DNA from: Kribbella kalugense
GTDB lineage: Bacteria; Actinomycetota; Actinomycetes; Propionibacteriales; Kribbellaceae
Assembly: GCF_004365875.1 (NCBI RefSeq)
Contig: NZ_SODF01000002.1
Span: 868,001-932,000 of the forward strand
Reading direction: 5' to 3'
Length of the DNA: 64,000 nt
The position numbers and the translations under genes are program-made. Under the pieces are notes generated by a model. That model was not told where the DNA came from. It searched no databases and saw only the letters and a program-made list of their open reading frames with translations. Shown piece after piece: positions 24,597-33,061 of the stretch (position 1 is its first letter; each line of letters starts with the position of its first letter).

Positions 24597-25237
24597 GGCG
24601 ACTCATCCTGTTGCTGATGGCAACTGCCTTCGCGTTGACCAGCACCGCCTGGGCGGCCACGCCGACGGATCCCCGGATCGCCGCCGCGGTTGCGGCCTGG
24701 GCGAAGCAGCCGCTGTACGTCGACCCCGACTTCGTCTCCATTGCCGATGGCAACGAGATGCTGCGGGTGATCTCGGCGGCGAAGGTGCCGGTCTACGTTG
24801 CCGTCGTACCGACCGGAGAGTGGTTCCCCGAGAAGGACGACACCACGCTGCTCGCTGGGCGGCTGGCCGCCGCCAACGGGAAGCCGGGCGTGTACGTCGT
24901 GATGGACGAATACGAGTCTCATGGCGTAGCGAACGAGCTCGCGGCGTATGCGCCGGACAGCACCTGGGCGGACAAGGAGGAAGCCCTGAGCAAGGAGCTC
25001 GCGGGCTACCTCGACGAGGTGAAGGTGGACTCGCGCTACCCGGCCGAGGCGGCCCGGACCGAGCCGAAGCCGCCGTACCCGGAGCCGTCGTACCCGGAGG
25101 ACCGGTTCACCGTCGGCAAGGCGCTCGGGAACGGTTTCGGCGGCGGCATCCTCGGGCTGATCGGCGGCAGCATCCTCGCCGGAATCGTGCTGGCGGTGGC
25201 CGCGATCGTCGCCCACCGACGGAAAGGACAAGCGTGA
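24593..25237 (+). CDS. Membrane protein of unknown family, paralogue 2 (short form)
   Basis: The 214-aa product has a signal peptide (MRRLILLLMATAFALTSTAWA) and the same exported domain as its neighbours: AAAVAAWAKQPLYVDPDF, KVPVYVAVVP and GKPGVYVVMDEY. A Pro-rich segment (KPPYPEPSYPED) and one C-terminal membrane helix follow, ending in HRRKGQA. It lacks the cytoplasmic domain with the putative metal site. The ATG overlaps the previous stop (ATGA) and its own stop overlaps the next start (GTGA). It is probably a subunit or receptor-like partner of the other two paralogues; the function is unknown. Confidence 0.7.
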   Translation: MRRLILLLMATAFALTSTAWAATPTDPRIAAAVAAWAKQPLYVDPDFVSIADGNEMLRVISAAKVPVYVAVVPTGEWFPEKDDTTLLAGRLAAANGKPGVYVVMDEYESHGVANELAAYAPDSTWADKEEALSKELAGYLDEVKVDSRYPAEAARTEPKPPYPEPSYPEDRFTVGKALGNGFGGGILGLIGGSILAGIVLAVAAIVAHRRKGQA

Positions 25238-26466
25238 GGATCCGGATTCTCCTGAGCGGCCTGGTGGCGGCCCTGTTGCTGCTGATCACGGTCCCCGCTG
25301 AAGCGAGCACACCGGCGGAGCGGGCGCGGGAGATCGCGACCGCTCTGACCAAGGATCCGCTGTACGTCGACCCGGCGTACAAGACGGCGCTGCCGGAGAA
25401 GCTGCGGGCCGACGTACGGACCAAGGCGAAGGCGCTCGGGTATCCGGTCTACTCGATCATCCTGCCGCTGACGCCGAGCGACGAGTTCCAGGGTGAGGAG
25501 AGCACAGTGCTCACCCTGGTGATGGACGCGATGCGCAAGCCGGGGCTGTACGTCGTGGTCGACGGCGGCGACCGGTTCCCGTGGTACGAGACGCAGAACC
25601 TGCCGCAGGTCAGTGAGACCAAGCTGGACGCGGCCCGGGAGCGTGCGCTGGACGACGCCGGGTACGACGCGGGGCCGACCGACGTACTCGCCCGGATGTA
25701 TGAGCTGCTGGCCGCGCCGGGGATTCCTTCGACGACACCTCGACCGACGTCCAGCTCGGGCTCCCCGTCGGACTCTTCCAACGAGGACGAGGGTGGGCAC
25801 GGTTGGGTCGTCGGGCTGTCGATCGCCGGCGGCTTGGTCGTACTGATCCTGTTGGGTCTGGTGATCGGTCTGCGACGGCGGGGCTCGGCGCCGCGGCGGG
25901 AGAAGGCGTTCCGGATTCCGCCGCACGTCGCGGCGACGGTCGCGGCTGAGCGGCGCCGGCGCTTGGCTCGTGACACGGCCGCGGAGCTGACGACACTCGG
26001 CTCGCAGCTGGCGGCGTTGCCCACGACTGACGGTCCGGGGCTGCAGCATCAACAGGCCGCGCTCGACGACCACGCGGCGGCCGGCAAGGTTCTCGACTCC
26101 TCCACCAAGCTGGTGGATCTCGTGGGTGCGATGGTGCTGCTGGACAAGGCGCGGCGTGAGTACGGCGTTGCGGCGGCGATCGCGGGCGGTCGTACGGCGG
26201 ACGCCGTACCGGAGTTGTGTGCGTTCAACCCGCTGCACGGACGGTCGTCTGGCAAGCCGACCCAGGTTGAGGCGGACGGCACGACTCTGACGCTTCCGCT
26301 GTGCGTCGAGTGCCGCCGTGCGCTGAAGCGTGGCAATGCCCCGGCGTCGCTGCCCGGCGACGACGGGCCGTACTGGTACGAGGACACGCTCTGGGCGCGG
26401 ACGTTCTACGGCACGACCGGCGACGACCTGGCCGGGGCTGTCTCTCGGGGCGAGCTGCACAGATGA
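25234..26466 (+). CDS. Membrane protein of unknown family, paralogue 3 (with CxFNPxH ... CxxC motif)
   Basis: The 410-aa product repeats the architecture of paralogue 1. A signal peptide comes first, then an exported domain (EIATALTKDPLYVDPAY, YPVYSIILPL, KPGLYVVVDGGD), a Ser/Pro linker and a membrane helix (about 189-211). The cytoplasmic part has helices and LCAFNPLHG...LCVECRRALKRG. The conserved C-F-N-P-x-H and CxxC spacing suggests a zinc site. The GTG overlaps the previous TGA. The genes are clearly duplicates of one another and tightly coupled, so a heteromeric membrane complex is likely. No enzyme motif is recognised. Confidence 0.7.
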   Translation: MRIRILLSGLVAALLLLITVPAEASTPAERAREIATALTKDPLYVDPAYKTALPEKLRADVRTKAKALGYPVYSIILPLTPSDEFQGEESTVLTLVMDAMRKPGLYVVVDGGDRFPWYETQNLPQVSETKLDAARERALDDAGYDAGPTDVLARMYELLAAPGIPSTTPRPTSSSGSPSDSSNEDEGGHGWVVGLSIAGGLVVLILLGLVIGLRRRGSAPRREKAFRIPPHVAATVAAERRRRLARDTAAELTTLGSQLAALPTTDGPGLQHQQAALDDHAAAGKVLDSSTKLVDLVGAMVLLDKARREYGVAAAIAGGRTADAVPELCAFNPLHGRSSGKPTQVEADGTTLTLPLCVECRRALKRGNAPASLPGDDGPYWYEDTLWARTFYGTTGDDLAGAVSRGELHR

Positions 26467-26584
26467 CCCGGTCGTCCCTGAGAGCAGCTCAGGGGCACCA
26501 CGGGGGATCTGCCTGATCCTGCGGCCGCACCTTGCCACCTACTGTCGAGGCGACAGCATGGGTGGGCTCGAGAAGAGGCGGACG

Positions 26585-27358
26585 ATGGCGGAGAACAAGC
26601 AGCTCGGTGTGATCCTGCTGGTAGCGGCGGCCGGGCTGGCGTTCTGGCAGTTCGGGGACAAGGACTCCGACGACGCGCACAAGATCGACGACAAGATCAC
26701 CACCGTCCAGCTCGCCGCCGACCACGCCGACATCACCATCAAGGTGTCCGACGACGACAAGACCACCGTGCAGGAGAAGCGCAAGTACTGGTTCTGGAAG
26801 CACGGCGACGCATACTCCGTGAACGACGGCGTACTCAAGCTGAACGGCGACTGCGGCTGGCAGTGCAGCGCGGACTTCGAGGTGACCGTCCCGCGTGGCA
26901 CCAAGGTGACCGGTGAGAACGGCAGCGGCGACCTCGAGCTCACCGGGGTCGGCGGCGTGGACGCGAAGTCCCGCTCCGGCGAGGTCAAGCTCCGCGAGGT
27001 CGAGGGCGACGTCAACCTCGACGTCACGTCAGGCGACGTGACCGTCAGCGACCTGACCGGCAAACTCAGGGTCAAGGCCAACTCAGGCGACATCGAGGCC
27101 AAGGACCTGAAGGGCGGCCCGGTGGACGTCGAGACCACGTCCGGCGACATGGAGCTGCAGCTCGCCGAAGCCAACGACATCCAGGTCAAGGGCACCAGCG
27201 GCGACATCGAGATCACCGCCCCGAGCGGCGACTACAAGGTCTCCACCGATACCCGTCACGGTGACGTCGAGAACGACCTCGGCAACTCGCCGACCGGTTC
27301 GCACACCGTCAGCGCGACTACCACCTCCGGCGACATCGAACTCCACGCCGGCGGCTAG
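26585..27358 (+). CDS. DUF4097-type beta-strand repeat protein (membrane-anchored form)
   Basis: The 257-aa product has an N-terminal membrane helix (LGVILLVAAAGLAFWQF, about 7-23). Some 15 short strand repeats with SGD or SGE at the turns follow (GSGDLELTG, TSGDVTVSD, NSGDIEAKD, TSGDMELQL). The start at 26585 has AGAGG 8 nt upstream; ATG at 26558 is an alternative. It is the second DUF4097 gene of the window and, unlike the first, is anchored so that the beta-helix probably lies outside. It follows the three-gene membrane operon after 118 nt. The role is unknown. Confidence 0.85.
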   Translation: MAENKQLGVILLVAAAGLAFWQFGDKDSDDAHKIDDKITTVQLAADHADITIKVSDDDKTTVQEKRKYWFWKHGDAYSVNDGVLKLNGDCGWQCSADFEVTVPRGTKVTGENGSGDLELTGVGGVDAKSRSGEVKLREVEGDVNLDVTSGDVTVSDLTGKLRVKANSGDIEAKDLKGGPVDVETTSGDMELQLAEANDIQVKGTSGDIEITAPSGDYKVSTDTRHGDVENDLGNSPTGSHTVSATTTSGDIELHAGG

Positions 27359-27359
27359 C

Positions 27360-27608
27360 TCACTCCTTGATGTCGCGGTGGTGTTCCTCGACGACGCGGT
27401 ACTCCTCCTCGACGGCTGGGTCGATGGCGTCGGTCTCGACGCGACGGCGCCGGTTGGTGATGTAGAAGGACAGCAGGATCCCGGCGAGTCCGGCGAGCAG
27501 CAGGATGTAGCCGATGACTTGGAGGTTGACCGCGTCCCAGCTGTCCCGGACCGCAAACGCCAGCACGGCCCCCACCACCATCAAAAAGATCCCCACACCG
27601 ATGCTCAT
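27360..27608 (-). CDS. DUF6458-type small membrane protein
   Basis: The 82-aa product has two membrane helices (MSIGVGIFLMVVGAVLAFAV and VIGYILLLAGLAGILLSFYI) with a short acidic/basic cytoplasmic tail. The beginning MSIGVGIFL matches the DUF6458 family of actinobacteria. The function is unknown. It is convergent with the DUF4097 gene, 1 nt away, and lies downstream of the thioredoxin/NHL gene. Confidence 0.8.
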   Translation of the reverse strand: MSIGVGIFLMVVGAVLAFAVRDSWDAVNLQVIGYILLLAGLAGILLSFYITNRRRRVETDAIDPAVEEEYRVVEEHHRDIKE

Positions 27609-27668
27609 CCGAGTCTCCCTGTGAGTCGTCTTATAGTCGAAGCTACCTCTCTGTACCCGCTGGCGAAA

Positions 27669-29447
27669 CTATTTGCTACCAGAGAGCACCAGTTCGACGC
27701 GGTTGGAGCCGTCCGAGGTGATCTGAATCGGGACGCCCCAGTCCTGGCGGTGCATGTGGCAGGCGGGGAACTCGACCTCGGCGGCGTCGTCGCACGATGC
27801 GGCCTGTACGGCGACGTGCAGGACGCCGCTGCCGGCGTGTGGGTCGAGGACCAGGCGGCGTACCAGGTCGGTGGAGTCGCCGGCGCCTTCGCGGAGGAGG
27901 GTGTCCGGGGTGGCTGAGACCAGGAGACGGGTCGACGGACCGTAGCGGTTGTCGAGCTTCTGGCCGGGCGGCGGAGTGAAGACGACCTCCAGGGTGACCT
28001 CGCCCGCGGCCAGGTCCATCGGCGGGCGCTGCGTGCGGGTGCTGAACTCGTCAGCGGTGGCCGAGGCTCCCAATGGGACGCGAGTCAGGCGGTGGGCAGC
28101 CGATTCGACCACGACGAGCTCGTTGCCTACGACAACAGCACCGCTGGGCTCGGCCAGACCGGTCGCCATCGTCTCGACCAGCTCGGTACGCGGGTCATAG
28201 CGGCGTACGGCGCCGTTGTAGGTGTCGGCGATCGCGATCGAACCATCGGGCAGCGCGGTCACGCCGAGTGGGTGTTGGAGCAACGCCTCGCTCGCCTTCC
28301 CGTCACGCAGCCCGAAGTCGAACAGCCCGGTCCCGACAGCGGTGTGGACCTCGTCGTCGATCCACCGCAGCGCGGAGATCTCGGAGTCGGCCAGCCACAA
28401 CCGATCGCCGTCCGCCGCGAGCCCGCTGGTCTGCGCAAACCACGCTTCGGCGAGCGGGCCGTCCTTCAGACCTTCGTTGGTCGTACCCGCAGAAACCTCA
28501 GTCACCTGTGTAAACGGGTCAAACGTCCACAGCTGATGTACGCCGGCCATCGCGATCCAGATCTTGTCCTGCCACCACGCGACGTCCCACGGCGAGCTCA
28601 ACACGTCCGTGCCGTCGCCGTCCATCCACTGCTTGCCGGTGCCAACGAGTGTGGTGACCCGGCCGTCAGCCAGGTTGATCCCACGGAGCGCGTGGTTGAC
28701 GGTGTCCGCGACGACGACGTCGTACCCGAGGCTGGCTGCGACGTCGGCCGGTAGGCGGGTGAGCCCGTTCGGCTCGGAGAAGCTGGCTTGATCAGCTGGC
28801 CCGTCCGCGAAACCACGGTCGCCCGTGCCGATCCGGCGTACGACGGTGGTCGCGTCCTCCGCGAGCTCGACGATGCTGTGGTTGCCGGCGTCCGCGACCA
28901 GGAAGCCGTTGTCCAGAGCAATCACCTTGGCGGGGAAACGAAGGTCCGTGGGCTCAGGCTTCGGGGCGACGTACGGCGACTTGCCGCGGGTGAGAGTGCC
29001 GGCCTGTTCGTGCTGAACGGTCAGCTCGGCCAGTAGGGCATCGAGTGCGTGCGCGTGCCCTTCACCGGAGTACTGCGCGACGATGTAGCCGTTCGGGTCG
29101 ACCAGGACCAGCGTCGGCCAGGCGCGGGCCGTGTAGTTCTGCCAGGTGATCAACTCCGGGTCGTCCAGCACCGGATGCCCCACCTCGTACCGCTCGACGG
29201 CGGCCCGAACCGCGGCCTCTTCGCCTTCGTGCGCGAACTTCGGCGAATGCACGCCCACGATCACCAGCGCGTCGCCGTACTTCTCCTCCAACGGCCGCAA
29301 CTCGTCCAGCACGTGCAGGCAGTTGATGCAGCAGAATGCCCAAAAATCCAACAACAGAAAGCGTCCCCGAAAGTCCGAGAGCGTCAACTCCCGCCCCCCG
29401 GTGTTCAACCATCCCCGACCCTTGAGCTCCGGCGCACGCACATGCAT
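27669..29447 (-). CDS. Thioredoxin-like/NHL-repeat protein (NHLRC2 type)
   Basis: The 592-aa product has an N-terminal thioredoxin-like domain (about 1-150) with the active-site segment LLDFWAFCCINCLHVLDEL, where CINC takes the place of CxxC. NHL beta-propeller repeats follow (GNHSIVELA, TVNHALRGINLADGRV, DTYNGAVRRYDPRT), and a beta-rich C-terminal domain closes the protein. This is the architecture of human NHLRC2 and its bacterial relatives. A thiol-redox role is likely, with the partner unknown. The start is chosen at ATG 29447; GTG at 29468 would add seven residues. No signal peptide is seen. Confidence 0.88.
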   Translation of the reverse strand: MHVRAPELKGRGWLNTGGRELTLSDFRGRFLLLDFWAFCCINCLHVLDELRPLEEKYGDALVIVGVHSPKFAHEGEEAAVRAAVERYEVGHPVLDDPELITWQNYTARAWPTLVLVDPNGYIVAQYSGEGHAHALDALLAELTVQHEQAGTLTRGKSPYVAPKPEPTDLRFPAKVIALDNGFLVADAGNHSIVELAEDATTVVRRIGTGDRGFADGPADQASFSEPNGLTRLPADVAASLGYDVVVADTVNHALRGINLADGRVTTLVGTGKQWMDGDGTDVLSSPWDVAWWQDKIWIAMAGVHQLWTFDPFTQVTEVSAGTTNEGLKDGPLAEAWFAQTSGLAADGDRLWLADSEISALRWIDDEVHTAVGTGLFDFGLRDGKASEALLQHPLGVTALPDGSIAIADTYNGAVRRYDPRTELVETMATGLAEPSGAVVVGNELVVVESAAHRLTRVPLGASATADEFSTRTQRPPMDLAAGEVTLEVVFTPPPGQKLDNRYGPSTRLLVSATPDTLLREGAGDSTDLVRRLVLDPHAGSGVLHVAVQAASCDDAAEVEFPACHMHRQDWGVPIQITSDGSNRVELVLSGSK

Positions 29448-29502
29448 ACCCCCATTCTCCGCCGCCACTCAACCGGATCCGTCACAGGCCCGGCGGCTGA
29501 GA

Positions 29503-31137
29503 TCAGCGCGGCAGGACGAGGGTGTCGGTGAGGAGTTTGGCGGTTTTGCGGAGGGTGGCGGGGGATGACGAGAGGTCGGTGGCGAGGGCGTAGGGGGTGA
29601 GGGTTTCGCCGGGGCCGACGAGGCGGTGGCGGTGGGCGAGGAGCCAGACGATGGCTCGGGGCCAGGTGGAGAGGCGGGCCTTGGCGAGCAGGTCCGGGGC
29701 GTCGCGGACGAGGCGTTCGGCGATGTCGAAGGCGTCGGGGGCGTACGCCGTACCGAGGGTTTCGCCGGCCATCAGCCAGGCGTGCGGGGCCAGGACGGAC
29801 AAGGTGGCGGCTTGGGAGTTGTCCAGGCCGGTGAGGTCAGGCTGCGGCGGTGAGCCAAGACCGGCCAGCGCGCGGTAAGCGTCTTCCAGGTCGTTGGTGG
29901 TGTCGTCGAGGAAGACTCGCTCGCCTGGCTTCGAACCGACCGGATCGAGCATCGCGGCGGCGTCCAGGGCGGGCTGCCAGATGTCCACCGCGTCGACGGC
30001 CTCGTCGACGGCGTCCAGTGGCAGCTGGGTCCGGTCGCCGGCGAACTCGAGCCAGGCCTTCACCACGGTCGGCACAGCGCCGAAGTACGTGCTGTCGGCA
30101 AGCACTTTGCGAGGCAACCAATGCGCCAGGAAGAGCTCGACGAGCACGGCGCTGACACGCAACGGACCGCCGACCGTGTGGTCCACGGCGTGGTCGATCC
30201 ACAACCGGACGATGTCCGAAGCATCGTCCGGCAGCGCTGCGGCGTACTGCGATTCGAGGAACTCGTCGACCAGTTGATCGCGCTGTCGTGGCGACAGCAA
30301 CGGCCGGATCGGTGGGCGGATCGGGCGCTCCGGCAGCTGGGTCAGGCGGTTCACCAACAATCCGGTGAAGAACTCGAAGTCCTCGCTGACCGGCGGATCG
30401 TCGTAGTCGCGGGTCTCCCCCAGCGCCTGCAGGATGATCCCGGCCGCGGTCGCGGGCCGCACGGTCCGGATCGTCACCCGGCCGCCGCGCTGGTACGCCT
30501 CGAGCACGCGGTCCACCGGTGGGCCGACGAACACGTCCTTCACGATCGCACCGAGATTGTTGTCGATGAACACCACCACGGTGTGCGGATGCTGCTCGTC
30601 GTCGTAATCCAGTACGACGCTCAGCCCGTCACCGGTGATGTCCTCAGAAACGATCGCGCTGGTCAGCCGGAACCCGGCGATCCGGGTCACCCACTCCGGC
30701 ACGGATTCCTGCGTCCGTAAGCGGGAAACATGAGCCCGCTGCAACGGCAACCGTCCAGCCGGACCGACCGTCCGCGCCAGACTCGTCAGCAGGATGAAGG
30801 ACTCGAGGTCACGCCGCTCGCCGAGCACCCGCGCGGCGTCGGCCCAGAAGAACCGCTCGACCTCACCGATCTCGTCCGGACGCCCGGCCGGCCACAGCTG
30901 GTCCGCGAGCATCGAGGCCGAGCGGGCCACCGACGCCTCCGCGATCACCGGGTGCAGCGCGGCCGGTACAGCGGCCAGGTCGAGGGTGAGTGTCTCGAGC
31001 AGGGTCTCCAGCACGGCGACACTCGGCGTGGTGTCGACATCGACACCCGCCGTCGGTCCGTGGAACTCGCCGGGCTCCGAGCCGACGAGCCGCAAATGGC
31101 TCCGCCGCCCGTCCCGCCCACGAGGAGACTTGGTCAC
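29503..31137 (-). CDS. Hypothetical protein with a possible C-terminal winged-helix segment
   Basis: The 544-aa product is acidic, mostly helical and has no signal or membrane segment. The last 60 residues (WPRAIVWLLAHRHRLVGPGE, then a helix-turn-helix-like stretch, RKTAKLLTDTLVLPR) resemble the DUF6398 type. The rest I do not recognise. The GTG start at 31137 is preceded by TAATCT exactly 7 nt upstream, giving a leaderless message, whereas the frame extends 14 codons further without support. The codons at the 3' end (many ttg, ggg, agg) differ from the rest of the window. Confidence 0.65.
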   Translation of the reverse strand: MTKSPRGRDGRRSHLRLVGSEPGEFHGPTAGVDVDTTPSVAVLETLLETLTLDLAAVPAALHPVIAEASVARSASMLADQLWPAGRPDEIGEVERFFWADAARVLGERRDLESFILLTSLARTVGPAGRLPLQRAHVSRLRTQESVPEWVTRIAGFRLTSAIVSEDITGDGLSVVLDYDDEQHPHTVVVFIDNNLGAIVKDVFVGPPVDRVLEAYQRGGRVTIRTVRPATAAGIILQALGETRDYDDPPVSEDFEFFTGLLVNRLTQLPERPIRPPIRPLLSPRQRDQLVDEFLESQYAAALPDDASDIVRLWIDHAVDHTVGGPLRVSAVLVELFLAHWLPRKVLADSTYFGAVPTVVKAWLEFAGDRTQLPLDAVDEAVDAVDIWQPALDAAAMLDPVGSKPGERVFLDDTTNDLEDAYRALAGLGSPPQPDLTGLDNSQAATLSVLAPHAWLMAGETLGTAYAPDAFDIAERLVRDAPDLLAKARLSTWPRAIVWLLAHRHRLVGPGETLTPYALATDLSSSPATLRKTAKLLTDTLVLPR

Positions 31138-31212
31138 ATCCGTGAGATTACCGTCCGCCCCCACTCCCCCGCAGTCCAACCAGCGCGCCCTGTGGACAAC
31201 TATGAGACCCCG

Positions 31213-32121
31213 TCAGCCCTTGAGCGCGCCGGCCATCAGGCCGCCGATGAACCAGCGGCCCAGGAGGATGTAGACGATCAGGGTCGGGAACGACGTGATC
31301 AGGGCGCCGGCCATGCTGGCGGCGTAGTCGACCTTTTGGCCGCCGGCCAGTGCGGCCAGGCCCAGGGTGACCGGGCCGTTGTTCTGCTGGGTCAGGAACA
31401 GGGCGAACAGGAAGTCGTTCCAGACCGAGGTGAACTGCCAGATCAGCGTGACCACGAAGCCGGAGATCGAGATCGGCAGGATGATCCGCAGGTACGTCTG
31501 GACCAGCCCGGCGCCGTCGACCCGGGCCGACTCGATGATCTCGTTCGGGACGATAGTGGCGTAGTAGTTCCGGAAGATCAGCGTGCAGATCGGGATGCCG
31601 TAGATGCAGTGCGCGAGGATCAGCGTCGGCACGCCCCGGGTCACGTCCAGGTTCGTGAACGTCGTTCGCAGCGGCAGCATGATCGCCTGGTACGGGATGA
31701 ACATCCCGAACAGGATGAACGCGAACACGATGTTCGCGCCCGGGAACCGCCACCGCGCCAACACGAACCCGTTCATGGACCCGATCAGGGACGAGATGAT
31801 CGCGGCCGGGATCGCCAGCGACAGCGACCGGACCATGTACGGCTGTAGGACGTCCCATGCCTTGCGCCACGGGTCCAGCGTCCAGGTCTTCGGCAGGTTC
31901 CACTGGCTGGCGGCCGTGGTGTCCGCGGAGGTCTTGAAGCTGGTGATCAGTACGACGTACACCGGGATCAGGACGAACAGCAGGAACAGCAGCAGCAACG
32001 CGTAGCGGACGGTCCGGCTGCGCCGGGTCGATCCGTCCGCGATCACGCCGCGCTTCTGCGGCTTCCGGCGGATCGCGGCGGCAGCCTGGCCAGTGGCGGC
32101 GGCTGCGGTGTCGGCGCTCAT
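31213..32121 (-). CDS. Sugar ABC transporter permease (MalG/UgpE type)
   Basis: The 302-aa product has six membrane helices after a basic N-terminal tail. The permease EAA loop is present (NEIIESARVDGAGLVQTYLRIILPI), with Gly at the expected position. It forms the inner-membrane channel of a carbohydrate importer together with the next gene upstream, whose stop it overlaps by 4 nt (ATGA). No ATP-binding subunit is encoded nearby. In actinobacteria a shared MsiK-type ATPase usually serves such systems. Confidence 0.93.
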   Translation of the reverse strand: MSADTAAAATGQAAAAIRRKPQKRGVIADGSTRRSRTVRYALLLLFLLFVLIPVYVVLITSFKTSADTTAASQWNLPKTWTLDPWRKAWDVLQPYMVRSLSLAIPAAIISSLIGSMNGFVLARWRFPGANIVFAFILFGMFIPYQAIMLPLRTTFTNLDVTRGVPTLILAHCIYGIPICTLIFRNYYATIVPNEIIESARVDGAGLVQTYLRIILPISISGFVVTLIWQFTSVWNDFLFALFLTQQNNGPVTLGLAALAGGQKVDYAASMAGALITSFPTLIVYILLGRWFIGGLMAGALKG

Positions 32122-33017
32122 TCCTCATTCTCCTGCCGGACGGTGTACGCGATGTACGGGATGACGAGGACGGCGACGACGGCCAGTAGGACGATCGCGA
32201 TCGCGGCCGACTTGGCCATGTCGCTGCGCAGCAAGGTGTTCCACATGTAGACCGCTGGTACTTCGGTACGGAACTGGTTCGGCCCCGTGATCGCGTAGAT
32301 CAGGTCGAACAGCTTCAGCGACATGTGGCCGAGGATGATCAGCGCGGACAGCGCGATCGGCGACAACTGCGGGAACAGCACGTGCCGGTAGAGCTTGAAC
32401 TCCGACGCACCGTCGACCCGGGCCGCCTCGCGCAACTCCGGCGGGATGCCTCTGAATCCGGCCAGGAACAGCGCCATGATGTAGCCGGACAGCTGCCAGA
32501 CCGCGGGTAGCGCGATCGACGCCATCGTCGTCCATCTACTACCGGCGGTCCACCACGGATTCTCCAGGAAATGCAGATGGAGGATCTCGAACAACCGGTT
32601 CAAACCCCGTGCGTCCTCGCCCTGGGACGGGTTCAGCAACCAGCCCCAGACGACGCCCGAGGCGATCATCGAGATCGCCATCGGGAACAGGTAGATCGAC
32701 CGGAAGATCGACTCGCCGGGCACGCCCTTCTCCAGCAGCAGTGCCCAGATCAGGCCGAAGATCAGCGTGCCCACGATGAACGCCACCGTGAGCACGCCGA
32801 GGTTCTTCAGCGAGTTGAGGAACCGATCCTCACCGAACAGGTGCCCGTAGTTCGCGAACCCGACGTACGACGCCGGGCCCTTGCGAGCGGTGTGCCGGTC
32901 AGTGAGAGAGGTGTTGAAGGACCACGCGATCAGCCCGTAGACGAAGTACCCGAGCAGGAGCACGGTCGGCAGCAGCACCAAGGCTCCAGGGCCCCAGGTG
33001 CGGATTCTTCCGTGCAA
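32118..33017 (-). CDS. Sugar ABC transporter permease (MalF/UgpA type)
   Basis: The 299-aa product has six membrane helices and the EAA loop PPELREAARVDGASEFKLYRHVLFPQL. The TTG start at 33017 is supported by GGAGG 8 nt upstream; no ATG or GTG with a good ribosome site is closer. It follows the substrate-binding protein gene by 44 nt and overlaps the second permease gene. Substrate is a mono- or oligosaccharide by family; nothing here identifies it. Confidence 0.93.
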   Translation of the reverse strand: MHGRIRTWGPGALVLLPTVLLLGYFVYGLIAWSFNTSLTDRHTARKGPASYVGFANYGHLFGEDRFLNSLKNLGVLTVAFIVGTLIFGLIWALLLEKGVPGESIFRSIYLFPMAISMIASGVVWGWLLNPSQGEDARGLNRLFEILHLHFLENPWWTAGSRWTTMASIALPAVWQLSGYIMALFLAGFRGIPPELREAARVDGASEFKLYRHVLFPQLSPIALSALIILGHMSLKLFDLIYAITGPNQFRTEVPAVYMWNTLLRSDMAKSAAIAIVLLAVVAVLVIPYIAYTVRQENEE

Positions 33018-33061
33018 CGCTCAGTCCTCCAACTCGAGATCGGTCCCCAACTCGCCGTACA

